This document shows positions 14,245 through 24,909 of a stretch of DNA of 64,000 nt, in pieces (position 1 is the stretch's first letter; every line of letters starts with the position of its first letter). A program made the position numbers and the translations under genes. The stretch spans positions 24,317,501 to 24,381,500 of the forward strand of contig NC_088308.1 in assembly GCF_910592395.1 (NCBI RefSeq). Direction: 5' to 3'. The notes under the pieces were generated by a model. The model had not been told where the DNA came from, ran no database searches, and was given only the letters and a program-made list of their open reading frames with translations. This DNA is from Lineus longissimus (taxonomy: Eukaryota; Nemertea; Pilidiophora; Heteronemertea; Lineidae).

Positions 14245-15037
14245 CTATCAAATCCCAGCATTGATAACAGCTCTTAACATATCAATGTAAAATATATAAT
14301 AATAATAAGCAATCGGCGAGACCTTCACACAGGCTGCAACACGTGATTAATATGCCTTCAGTGGCTTCCTGGTAATATTCGCTGCAAATGCAACCATAAT
14401 TAAAAAGAGATTGCAATCTCTGTCGGATTACAATGTTGTCAACCTTTGCTAAGAAACAGGAAAACACACGTCAAGTGTGAAAAATATATGTTTTTTTCAT
14501 TAAATATTCAGTTTGTATGGTGTAATAGAAGTAATGAACAATTTTGACAGGCACAAAATGGGATTGGTTCGCATGACACGACTGGGAATATAATAAGTGA
14601 GTAAATGGTGATCCTTGTATGCTTTTGACGACACGAAGTCATCAACATTTTAAAAAGCTGTCCTGTATCATGTTAGAAGGATGTTTTATGCAAAGATCCA
14701 TTACCGGTAAACATGCCTTTGGCAATTCATCCTTGTTATGGCCCTGGTACATGAAACGTACCTTCCAGCCTGACATAATGTAAGGTTAATTGATTGAATT
14801 ATGTTGACTATATAGAGATTGACCAATTATCTCACGATGTTACATTCCTTGGCAGAATGAATGATAATCTTGGTAACGTTGTCGGAAACGGTAATGTGTT
14901 TGCTAGTTTGCCAAGTCGCACAATTGATTTTATGGAGAAACTAATAACGATACATAATGGAACGGGACCCTTCAGAGTATCGTTCATTCTGCCAACATTT
15001 GAACTGTTTCATAATGAAAATTGTATGATACACAACA

Positions 15038-15899
15038 GGTAGTTGCTGAAACCTGGACGCAGATTTGGACGCTGGGCGCTAAGTTTTGTATCATTGGATT
15101 GCACTGCCTGGATTCCATGAACCTCGCCTCCAGTTCAAGATGAATAGTTTACTTGATTTGCTGACCTCTTCACGTGACTAGACTTCCACTCACTAAGAAC
15201 CATTCAAGGTTTGTAGCGTTCACCTTAATAACTTGCACTGTAACATGAGACAACCATCCCTTATCGAACTTCCTCAATTATCTTTTAATGCACTGACATC
15301 AACGGGACACAGGTGCCACGACGGGGCATCATCGAATTCCCGGAACGATGGACTGGAGAGGAATGGCTGGGAAGTCAAACTTCCGGGGCGGTTGATGATG
15401 TGACTGTATTTATCCGAGCGCGCCCTTTACTGACAATAGATTTGCACACGTCTACTTGTTGGTGACCTGGGCAATGTTGTACATATTCTTGCTGGTGGTG
15501 TAGTGCTTTGTTGTGGTTATTGGTTCTGTTCTATGACCACCAACGCGTTCATCAAAGTGACCCGTTCAGGACAACTGCAATGGGACATGGAGATTTATTC
15601 ACAGCTGGGTTCTTCAGCTCCACTCTGTGATAAATGCCCTAAGTTCAGCCTCTCCACCTACATTGTACCACAGTCATAACACCAGGTTGAAGAATCCCAT
15701 GGCGCACCTGGTAATTAATTCCGGCATCCTGTTGTATTTTATGGCACTAAAAGTCCCAAACCGTTTCAGTCCAGTCCGTTCCGACAATTTGAGAAGTCTC
15801 ACTGCAGCTTATTATTTATTGAATGCAGGTGATGCAGTCCAATGATCAAAAACTTAGCGTCCAGCGTCCAAAATCTGCCTCCAGGTTTTATCAACTACC
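15038..15899. mobile_element. Non-autonomous Mutator-like (MULE) DNA element, 862 bp
   Basis: The ends are long terminal inverted repeats. The left end (15038 to about 15120) starts GGTAGTTGCTGAAACCTGG; the reverse complement of the right end starts GGTAGTTGATAAAACCTGG. They stay alignable for more than 70 bp with roughly 85% identity and a few indels. The element is flanked by a perfect 9-bp direct repeat, TACACAACA, at 15029-15037 and 15900-15908. A 9-bp duplication plus long TIRs is the classic signature of the Mutator superfamily. The interior of about 700 bp has no ORF long enough for a transposase, so it would need one in trans. It lies about 400 bp upstream of the receptor's candidate promoter. 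Confidence 0.85.
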
Positions 15900-16187
15900 T
15901 ACACAACATTTGGCTTTCAGGTCGGGATGGGGATATCATGTTTCGCCACTTTTCTGACCAAAGGTAGGCAACATGTAATGGACTTTTATTAATGCGGATC
16001 TGAAAGTGGAATAATCCATCCTATTCATCTAACAAGTATGCAAACCATGGTCGGCACTTTGTAAATTAGCTCAACAACTGATGACGTGTTCGCTTGAAAG
16101 TGGATTACGTGAACGAGGAACGTGCATAGATAACATCCTCCTATTGGTAACCGATCGATCGACCTGTTAAATCGATAGGCAGACAAA

Positions 16188-16194
16188 TATAAAG
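16188..16194 (+). promoter_or_regulatory. TATA-like motif upstream of receptor exon 1
   Basis: TATAAAG occurs here, about 520 bp before the start codon. No strong initiator lies at the usual 25-30 bp spacing (an Inr-like TGTCAGG sits about 40 bp downstream). It may be fortuitous in AT-rich DNA and is recorded as the alternative to the Inr+DPE candidate that follows it. Confidence 0.2.
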
Positions 16195-16298
16195 TGTGAA
16201 CCCTTCCAGGCCCAAGCATTTTCGCTGTCAGGAATCAAAAGTTACAGCAAGATAGCTGTGTGAGTTTTTAGTAGCTTAACAACCAGGCGAATTATCGT

Positions 16299-16332
16299 TC
16301 AGTTGAGTTTAGTCGTCGCGCGTTGCCAGTTG
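16299..16332 (+). promoter_or_regulatory. Candidate Inr + DPE core promoter of the receptor gene
   Basis: TCAGTT at 16299-16304 fits the Drosophila-type initiator TCAKTY, with A+1 at 16301. At exactly +28 to +32 (16328-16332) the sequence is AGTTG, matching the downstream promoter element consensus RGWYV. The surrounding DNA is more GC-rich than its neighbourhood (a CGTCGCGCG cluster just downstream). Use of this site gives a 412-nt 5' leader if unspliced. The motif pair and spacing are seen in the sequence; promoter function is inferred. Each motif alone is common by chance. Confidence 0.35.
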
Positions 16333-16628
16333 TTGCCGAGTCGTTAAACTGGTGGCTGGCTGCATCTCCTCGCAAGTCAGGTGGAGGGCGGACTAGGAGG
16401 AGGACTGGATGCCTTGTTTTTTTTAAATGGATAGGGATTGTGTCCGGCCTCATTTGGTTCGGCCAGATTAATTTTTTGATTCTCGTCGCATCTTAACATG
16501 GGACCATCCAATGGAGAAATTTTAACAGTGATGCAATGAAATAGGAGCTGTTAGTTCCTGTATCTGAGTGGGATTATATCACTTCCCGGACTATCCTATC
16601 CATTTCAAGGAGTAAATATCCATTGGCA

Positions 16629-16713
16629 ATGTCCAGGAATAAAGAATGCAGTTGACTGAGGGATGACTGGGATGGCCAAGGTACAGATCTTTCGAAAAAT
16701 TCGCCGCCATTGA
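16629..16713 (+). promoter_or_regulatory. Three upstream ORFs in the receptor 5' leader
   Basis: Three short ORFs start in the 85 nt before the coding start. The first, 16629-16655 (8 codons plus TGA), is in the same frame as the receptor CDS. The second, 16646-16666, has 6 codons. The third, 16663-16713, has 16 codons; its TGA stop overlaps the receptor ATG by one base as TGATG. The overlap could allow termination-reinitiation, and the set would be expected to lower translation of the main ORF. This assumes the region is present, unspliced, in the mRNA, which the position of exon 1 implies but does not prove. Confidence 0.5.
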
Positions 16714-16770
16714 TGGCTCCAATTGCAGGCCCAGCTACGCTCACACTAATGGTTTTGCTAATGAATATTG
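16713..16770 (+). CDS. Nicotinic acetylcholine receptor subunit, coding exon 1 (signal peptide)
   Basis: The exon runs from ATG at 16713 to a GTAGGT donor at 16771. It encodes 19 residues, MAPIAGPATLTLMVLLMNI, plus the first base of a split codon (phase 1). The strongly hydrophobic stretch (ATLTLMVLLM) is a typical signal-peptide core. Joining G to AG of exon 2 makes Glu20 and gives NIEGIA-LSDEKK, with small residues at -3 and -1 for cleavage after Ala23. An in-frame TGA at 16653 and no other in-frame ATG in between fix the start. A first intron just after the signal peptide in phase 1 is what I recall for vertebrate nicotinic subunit genes. The assignment rests on phase, reading frame, signal-peptide character and position; the exon alone has no family motif. 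Exon 2 lies 26.8 kb away. Confidence 0.85.
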
Positions 16771-19700
16771 GTAGGTACTATTATTTTATTTACTTAAAAC
16801 TTCACCTTAATTGGAATAATTCATAAAATATTTTCATTTCGCCCAACGCCAATTTGTTCTTAAGAGTGTCCTAGGTTGATGTGCGTTTGACAAAAAGAGA
16901 TACGGTGTTTACAAATTAACATAATTCCAGTATCTTCTGTCAGTGTAGCTTGTTGCTGTATAGCAGTATCGCCTACTATTCGTCATAAGCTGCATAAGCG
17001 TATTAAAGTAAAGTTTTTGTAGTCCCATACAATAGGCCTTCCTCGGCACTAGTATTATATCAAATACTCCTGCGCCTATTATACGATCCGTACGGTGCTT
17101 GCAATAACTTTATGATGACATATTGTTTTTGCTGCAGGCAAATCGAGTGTTTGAAGTGCTGAAGTTGAATGTGTCAAGCTCGAAGTAAAAAGCGATTTTT
17201 TATAGCTTATAGTGATAATTTACTTTTTGTGCTTGTGTAGGCCTGCTTTTCGATAATGTGCATCACAGCCTGTATCGAGCTGCCGCTGCTTAGTGTTAGG
17301 TGATTCCTATGAGCTATTCCTTCAGGCAACTGGTGAATTTTATATCTTGTTCTTTGGTGTGACATATGGTATTCATACACCCATTTGATTAAAGTTATTA
17401 TTTCCCAAATCAATTATGTGTATAACTGATACATTAACACAGGCCTGGGTTGATGTCTTACGGGCGTTACATAAACAGTACATATCATTACCATGCTGAG
17501 TCTTTGGACATATTATGCATCTGAGCTTCGGTTTAGAGCCCTCTTTACATTTCAAGGACCTCATACTGTACAGCAAGCAACAACATTAAAGGTCAGCGTT
17601 ATTCAATAAGCTACGCAGCCCGCCACTGTATATGTGATGCGGGTGCAAATGAAGTCAATTGATCAAAAAGAAGTTATCTGTTTATTTCTGCTTTCACGTG
17701 ACATCAAAGTAGGAGCTAACTACGGAACATTTCTACAACACTGCCCCCAATATGTTTATTCTAAGCAATCGTTTATTTTAAAAAATCAGTGCATTACACA
17801 TTGAGACCATTATCATCATAATCTTAGCATAAGAAGACGTCAAATGGACATTGCGATCAATGGAATATGATGGAAAAGAGACACATTGCATACTAATTGA
17901 TTTTTTAAAGAATAAACCTCGGTGTGTAATTTAAAATCGTTATTATAAGCTATTAGATTACGACAATGCGTGAATAAAAAATTCTACATTACAATGTTAT
18001 CGAAAACTTAATACAAACGCAGTGAAAGATTTTTGTGGCTCGAAAATATCGTATTAGCAAAAAATCAACGAATGTTTCAAGGTTTGGTGATATCAAAAAT
18101 CGAAATGTTTTCAAAATATGAGAAGAGGTCAACTTCCTAGAACGAATGCCTCAACTGTCATTGTCTAACCAATGAAACTGCATTGGGCTTGCTTTTAAAT
18201 TCATTTCGAAACCCTTTGGCAATACATCTTTGCGACCAAGATGATCCTGTTTTCTATAAAAGAGTCCGATACTACATGTATTGTTGTGACTAAGCACAGG
18301 TTAAGTTAAGAGAATGTTATTCATCTCTACCCCGACATAAGAACTGCCAGCAGAAACTGTTTGCCTTGGAGTACACGGTAGACTTATAAAACATGGGTAT
18401 CTCCTTCAGAAGAAATGCTAGAGCGATGTCATGATATAAAGCTTATTATCAGTTAGAACATCATTCACCGGCGTGTACTTGATACTTTTTTTTATATTCC
18501 TATGTTTTCACCTGCCTTCGTGAACCTGTAACAATCGAAACCTTTCCACGAGCTCCGACTTATGCTGTGCATGGCCTATATTGTGCAGGTACAATATCAA
18601 CTGAGAAAAATTAAATTACGAATAGCTGAAGTCCAATACTCATGTAATGTAAAATTGCTTGAAAAACATACTAATTTATACCATAATTCTTTCTACCTTT
18701 CGGCAAATTATGTTCCTACTTAGACGATGATTCAAATTCAGCGATCTTTACACGATCGTTTTCTATTAGATCTAATCCTCCTAAAGACATAAAGATGTTC
18801 TGTCTGAAGAATGTGGTACCTTCTGTTCCTAGTACTGTTTTGTGTATTACATTATATGGGCTTTGTCGGTTTCGCCTAAAAGATACTTAAAAATATACAA
18901 TAAAATGAACCAAGCAAAATATTTACAAAAAGTAAATTGTAAACCCATTTTTCGTGTTCAACATACATAATGACATAAACAAAATAGTTTCAGGACACAG
19001 GTGTGTCTGGCTTCTAACATATTCATATCTAACATAATTTCGAGCTAAAGCTCCTCACAATATGTTATGCTCATTTGTGGTTTTCGAAGTGTTGTGTCAG
19101 TAAACACTCTAAAATGTGTAAATTCATTGTGTTACCACTCTCCACGATGGTTGGCGAGCAGTCGGAAATGCGTATCATGAAACCTCATTTTATCCATGTT
19201 TTTCCTCTCAACAGATTTAGCATATTTCACCTTAATTGCCAGACGAGTTTGATGACATATAGTTAGGTTGATGTGCTTTCGTGGCAGAAGGAACAAAGGC
19301 TATGCCTCATACGATTATTGTAACCAGCAATATGAGTGCGCATCGTCAAGAAAAAAGTATAGCAATTTTTTTTAATAGCGGTCGTGTCCATTCCGAATAG
19401 CTGGGGGGTTGAACCACGATGGACAGTCTCGCATGCTGAAGCAAGGAGTAGAAAATAAGTCTGGTTAGCGGCTCATCATGGGCTTCACACCTCATGTTTG
19501 ACCGTTTGGCTGATCATCGGCTTCATACGTCAGTGCCTCGTACGCTGAAATTTTACTGAGAAGACATGACGATATAATACGTAGGTGATGTTGGTAATGG
19601 CATGGCACAGCAAGATGTTAAAATATTCACTGGTTACATTACCATACGTATTATGAAGGTGGAATGTGCACATTGACGATGCCTTCTAGCTATTTTAGCC

Positions 19701-22700
19701 AAGGCTCTCATGCGTTCATTTATTGAATACGTTACACACAAAAATGATAAACTGAAATTTATTTGATTAATGTATGTTAAGAACTCGGCGCATCGCTGAT
19801 GGATCTGTATGAACCACTCGAGGCTATATTTTAATTTCCTGTTCCTGCCAGACGACAGTAAAATAAATGTTGAAATAACCATTACCTAGGTTAGGCTTAC
19901 ATATAAACAATTGCTCAACACTGATTGAAAGGAAGTTGAACAAACCACCCAACTCATGCCGCTGTGCTAACTTGATTACTCTGGGGTGACATGTAGCTTT
20001 CTGCTTAAACAATGTGATGACTTTGTTATTGTAACATACACGTGTTACCAGAATATATGATATAAAAGAATATCCATGATAAAGCGAGTCCTAACTAAAA
20101 ATCGCGGCCCAGGCCTGTCGCTTGCATCAAAAGCTCGCTCATCCGACACAGCGAATTTATAGCTACACTACATGTACACTATATTTCAAACTACAACATA
20201 ATAACCAGTAACACTTTAAATCAGCATCCGTTGAATCATCCGCCACCCGATCGATTTCGCCGTTCTCTTGATCAAGATTGATGTATCAGCCTTATTATTT
20301 GAAAACCTCGTAGTATTTGCATCTCTATTATGTCTGTTTACCACCAAGCGAGTAGATACCGGCGTAGATACAGGTGCCCCGTGAAACCATTTCTTTTCTT
20401 GTTTGATCACTGAAACTGGCTGATGAATTCGTTTCCTTGATTACACAGGTCAGTCAGACAACCCACGAGCGATGAGTGTAAAAGGTATTAAGCTTTTTGT
20501 TTGATGCATATTCTTCTGTGTGTTTCTATCAGCATTTTTCTGTACATGCCCGTGTAGAATCTTCCAGGGTGCCTCATATCTCCTTGTATCCCTATGTCGC
20601 CTAAAAAACCTTTCAAAGAGCAGTATCCTGGAGGTTGGCAAAGAGGGGCGTTGAAAGCCAACAATAACGTAAGTTTTTCTAAATTGTTAGTGTTACCGCT
20701 GAACATGTAACTTATCATTCTGAAACACCATCTGAGTTGTTTTACGGAGATATTTCCTTAGAGCAGGAGGGGGTATGAGGCAGCAAGACAGAGATGTTAC
20801 GCGACGCCATTTTCCTTCGAAAGCTAACAGTTATCTTGGTTACTTGCCATCTTTATCGACACTCAAATAGATCCCAATGCACATAACTGAACTCTATAAT
20901 GCCGATCTGGTTCTTGGCTGGTGTGTGGTTAGGATCTGTGTTATGTTGCATGAAATCATTACTCGTACATTATGTATATATGTCGTGAGCGTTTAGGAAT
21001 GTTCAAAGTTTATCCTTTTAAAGTATCTAAAATCTGAGGTGCAAAGTTTACATGAACAAATAAAGATCCATCGATTCCATTTGTTACTTTTTCCATCCTT
21101 TTACTGATAGTGAATGCAGTCTTTCTCCTGACATTTTGATATACGTTTATGGTTGCATTTATTTTGCCACACCGTGTATACTTGGTGTAAACCCATCAAT
21201 GGCCAAGGTCATTTCATTTCAGAAAACCAATGTTAGACTTAAAGATTGGATACTTGAAAACGTGCTTACTACATATCTCAGAAGCATAGTTTCTCACATA
21301 ACTCGGACAGAATATTTCATTAACATTGATAAATGCTCATAGCCTTTTGCATGCTCTACATTTCCTTTATCTGCTTATTCACATTGACAAACGAGCTCTG
21401 CATAAATGTTATACTCACTATACGCAACCATTTGATATGAATTTGTACTTGTCTCGGTCGGTTGAGGAATGGCAGCCTCTAGTAACCACTGGATGAATGA
21501 AGAATGGATTCTGGCGATACTGAGGACTTATAAGCCTTATCTTGCTTGTCTTGTTGTTATCTATGAGGACCGGGGCTAAGATAGCATGCATGTATCTTTT
21601 ATGAAGAGCCAAGAGACTCATTGACTTAATCCGCCTGTCAGGCCTCGTGCTCTTACTTCTAGACGATGGAGCATGCTCCGTGCATGGAAATTCATATTGG
21701 CTTCATTCTATCCCGAGAGTTCTTGCCTTTGAGCAAGAATTTTAAAATACTGATATTGGTGTATGTGCCTGCACTTGAAGTATGAATTTCTTTTGATATT
21801 GTTATGACATGTAATGCGACTTCCTTTCTATTAAAACCATGTTGTCGCAGCATTAAATACCTTGCAATTTATAAATCATTAGTTTTGTTTGATATACTGA
21901 CATGACTGACGTGGAGAGTATTTAAATTATTTGACAAATTCGTTTTTGTGTCCGTCTAGAAGAATGTCTCGTAAATAATGCAGTACACCTACTTCCCCTT
22001 ATCATTGTCCCTTAAATGATAAAAGCCTGAAGAATCTTCCTCAGTACTGCGCAGCTGGAAATGTTTTCTTTAATTTAGCCTTGTAGGATATGTCACCTGA
22101 GAAAATGATTTGACTCGCTCGCAACTAGGGGCACACCTAACTGTAACGGTCTTTCTTAACTGAATGGTATAGGGGACGCTGGGGATACAAAAGTAAAGTA
22201 ATCAGATTTTCTTCTTTTTATCTCCGAGGAATAGATTTGCCAGGTTCAAACAGTGATGGTAATACGTATTCACCCCCACCTCTTCATTTAAACCTCAAGG
22301 GCCAGATAGCAAATTTCCTGACGTGAAATAAATGTGTGATTTTGACCCGACGGTGTCTCGAGTATGAAAGAGGCGACATCGATTTGAAATTCTATTTGTC
22401 ATATTAGACACTGTCCTTTGTAGGCAATCTGGTGCCGCCAAATCAAATCTTAATAAATCGAGACATCAAATGCCATCGGTTCTTCTTTGTCGTCACATTT
22501 GTTTCACAATTTGTATGTCGAAAATGGCAATAAAAGCGAAGCTAAAGTCAAATATGGTTAGTTAAAAAACACACCTCATGTTAAAATAAATGACAACACT
22601 GAAGCTCATAGTTCAGAGCTGCTGAAATTGTTTCTGCTGTCCGACTTTATCGTACATCATTAGACCAAGCATTTTTTTACAAACTGTGGTTATATTCTAA

Positions 22701-23061
22701 TCAAGTCCGCATGAAATCATGAATCAACTGTAGAAACGTAGCAATAAATGTCTATTTCGTCTGATTAGGCATATTGTGCACATTGGCAAAGCTATAGTTA
22801 CATTAAAACCTGAATCTATTATGTGTTATTCATATAATTCATTTCTATATCATTTCAGGATATTTTTGCTCTCGCTACAGGAAATGAAAACTGCTGCCTT
22901 TGTGTGAAATGTAAAATATACTGTCTGGTTATGATTGCAGACGCAGACTTCCTTCAGCAATAAAAAAAATCCGACTGGTACCGGAGCAAAATCACAGAAC
23001 GCGCATTGGAGTGGATTCGAAGCAGAAATTCATTGGTGGGGGCAACAACACCTCTGTTGCG

Positions 23062-23228
23062 TTAACCCCATTCACAATTGGCCTTAGATCTTTAATGCCC
23101 TATTTTGGGAAGCCCTAGTATCTTCATAAGTTTTCTAGAAATCCGACCATTCAGGAAGTCGGACAAAATCGGATAAATCTGGAAAAAGTTGGAAAAACCG
23201 TTAAGAAGTCGGAAAAGAATCCTACTAG
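23062..23228 (+). repeat. Foldback-type repeat family, copy A
   Basis: The copy starts TTAACCCCATTCACAATTGG and contains TTTAATGCCCTATTTTGGGA, TTTTCTAGAAATCCGACC, GTCGGA/GGATAAATC and AACCGTTAAGAAGTCGGAA in the same order as copies B (24653-24909) and C (47334-47645). This copy has only one arm and lacks the central GTGTGAGCCAAACACT region of copy B. It has no coding capacity and is probably a non-autonomous element. Confidence 0.85.
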
Positions 23229-24652
23229 TGTAAGCCATTGTAAGCAAGGGATCACACCCGCAAACATCTCAAAATCACTTCACCGAGACAAAAAAACGTA
23301 CATTATGGTTAGTTGCTATTTGTTCAAACAAAATCCCCTGAATCACGTGATGGTAAGAATTCAAACGTCAGGCATAAAACAGCTTAAAGTACAATTTGTT
23401 ATTCGCTGCGCAGCTCCGGATTAAATCGGTTTTTTTTTAAATATCGGAGTTTGTTTCCTGATATTCACGCGTGAGCATGCCCATTGCCTAAGTTTTGGCA
23501 TCATGATGGAGTGAATAATGTGGTTTTCCAATCCATGCGCTTGCACATAGTTAGTCAGTTGGAATAATTGACTGTTGGCTCATTTGTGCCGAGCAAGTTT
23601 CCCATAAAACATTCACATTCACTTTTTGATGGCTTGGCTTGCATGTATCAGTCTCAGTTATCGATTGTTTTAGGTTCTCTAGGAAACCCAAATGGAGGGA
23701 ATAAACTTCGATGTGTCATTGTAGATTTCCCACCAATGTCTCGCAGGTGTAAAATTGGCTATTGAAGAGGATGTCTATAGTCCGCAGTCAGTATTTCTGG
23801 ATGATCAGTGGATTTTTCGTTCTCGTCGCTTTGCCGGCGGCACGCTTATCAGTCTTGTCTTATAGTTCTTCTTTCCCCTTTCTATATTATTTGTAAATAG
23901 TGTTTCCGTTTAATAGAACACTGCTTGTATCAAGAGGCATTCGCTTAACGTGATTTTTAACTCGGTGGGATTCACGTTTCACCTAAACTTCAATACATTG
24001 GCGGCTACCTTGTTACAGACGGTCAGATTTCGTTCGTAGAATTCGGATGATAGGAGCATTGGCTCAGGGCTGCACACTAGGGATTTGATGGTTATACTCC
24101 TCCTCTTTTTCTAATGTTCATAAGTTACGGTGTATCAGCTTTGTGATAGGGGTGAGCTGAAGATACCACAGTGTTAGTGTTCGCACACATGAATGCATAC
24201 AGGAATACACCTGAGTGCATTTCATGTTTTCTGACCTCCATGCCCTAGCATAAATCTTTCACATGTTAGGTCGGTTAACCGATATAGCGCGTTATCAAAG
24301 TTCCTGCGTGTACATTATATGTTACATGAAAGGTGGGAAGTGATCCAACCTGGGACTAACTACTGTGCAGATAGCGACACCCACTCAATGCCCTTTTGGT
24401 TCGGATTCCAGAGTATTGCATCAGCTTCTTCTATTTTTAGTATTATTGGTAATTTTCTGTCACACAGGGTCACAAATTGGGTATTTGACTTTTGTTATGA
24501 CACCAGTTCGTCTAGTAAGTGGTCATGTTGAGCGTAAAATCGTTGATGCTTAACAGTGCAGCAGAGTAACAAAAAGAGTCATGCATTTCCCTGAAAAGTA
24601 GGTTTTCTCAAAAATCTGTGAAAATACCAGTGCAATAAAGCTCAAATGCCTA

Positions 24653-24909
24653 TGTTGAATGGGGTTAATAATGTGTGAGCCAAACACTCAGTGTGAACCT
24701 CAGTGTGAATACTAATTAGCTCTCTCAATTAGGTCACCTCATTAACCCCATCCATCAAAGGCCTTTTATCTTTAATACCCTATTTTGGGAAGCCATGATA
24801 GTTTTTTGACAAGTTTTCTAGAAATCCGACCTTTCGGGGAAAAGTCAGACAATGTCGGATAAATCAGGAAAAGTTAGAGAAACCGTAAGAAGTCGGGAAA
24901 AAGCCTCCT
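24653..24909 (+). repeat. Foldback-type repeat family, copy B
   Basis: It begins with TGTTGAATGGGGTTAAT, the inverse complement of ATTAACCCCATTCAAC found in the family. It continues through a centre with GTGTGAGCCAAACACTCAGT and TCAATTAGGTCACCTCATTA, then a full right arm (TTTAATACCCTATTTTGGGA, TTTTCTAGAAATCCGACC, TCGGATAAATCAGGAAAAG, AAGAAGTCGGGAAAAAGCC). The left arm is nearly absent, so this copy is truncated on one side. It lies 1.4 kb from copy A in the same orientation. Confidence 0.85.

Larger units (their letters stand above)
1..15028. other. Upstream flanking DNA without a supported gene
   Basis: AT-rich DNA with many short ORFs on both strands. None shows a recognisable protein family together with convincing splice sites, so I call no gene here. 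What I can see is a degraded tRNA-derived SINE near 6.1 kb, a 100-bp tandem repeat near 12.2 kb, two short tandem repeats near 14.2 kb, and a minus-strand reading frame at about 3303-3800 interrupted by one stop. This stretch is most likely the intergenic region 5' of the receptor gene, or introns of an unseen neighbour. Confidence 0.6.

Noticed and set aside
19400-19445. Minus-strand tRNA-like stretch with GGTTCAACCCC
   Set aside because: Spacing between the A-box-like part and the B box is too short for a tRNA, and no repeat partner was seen.
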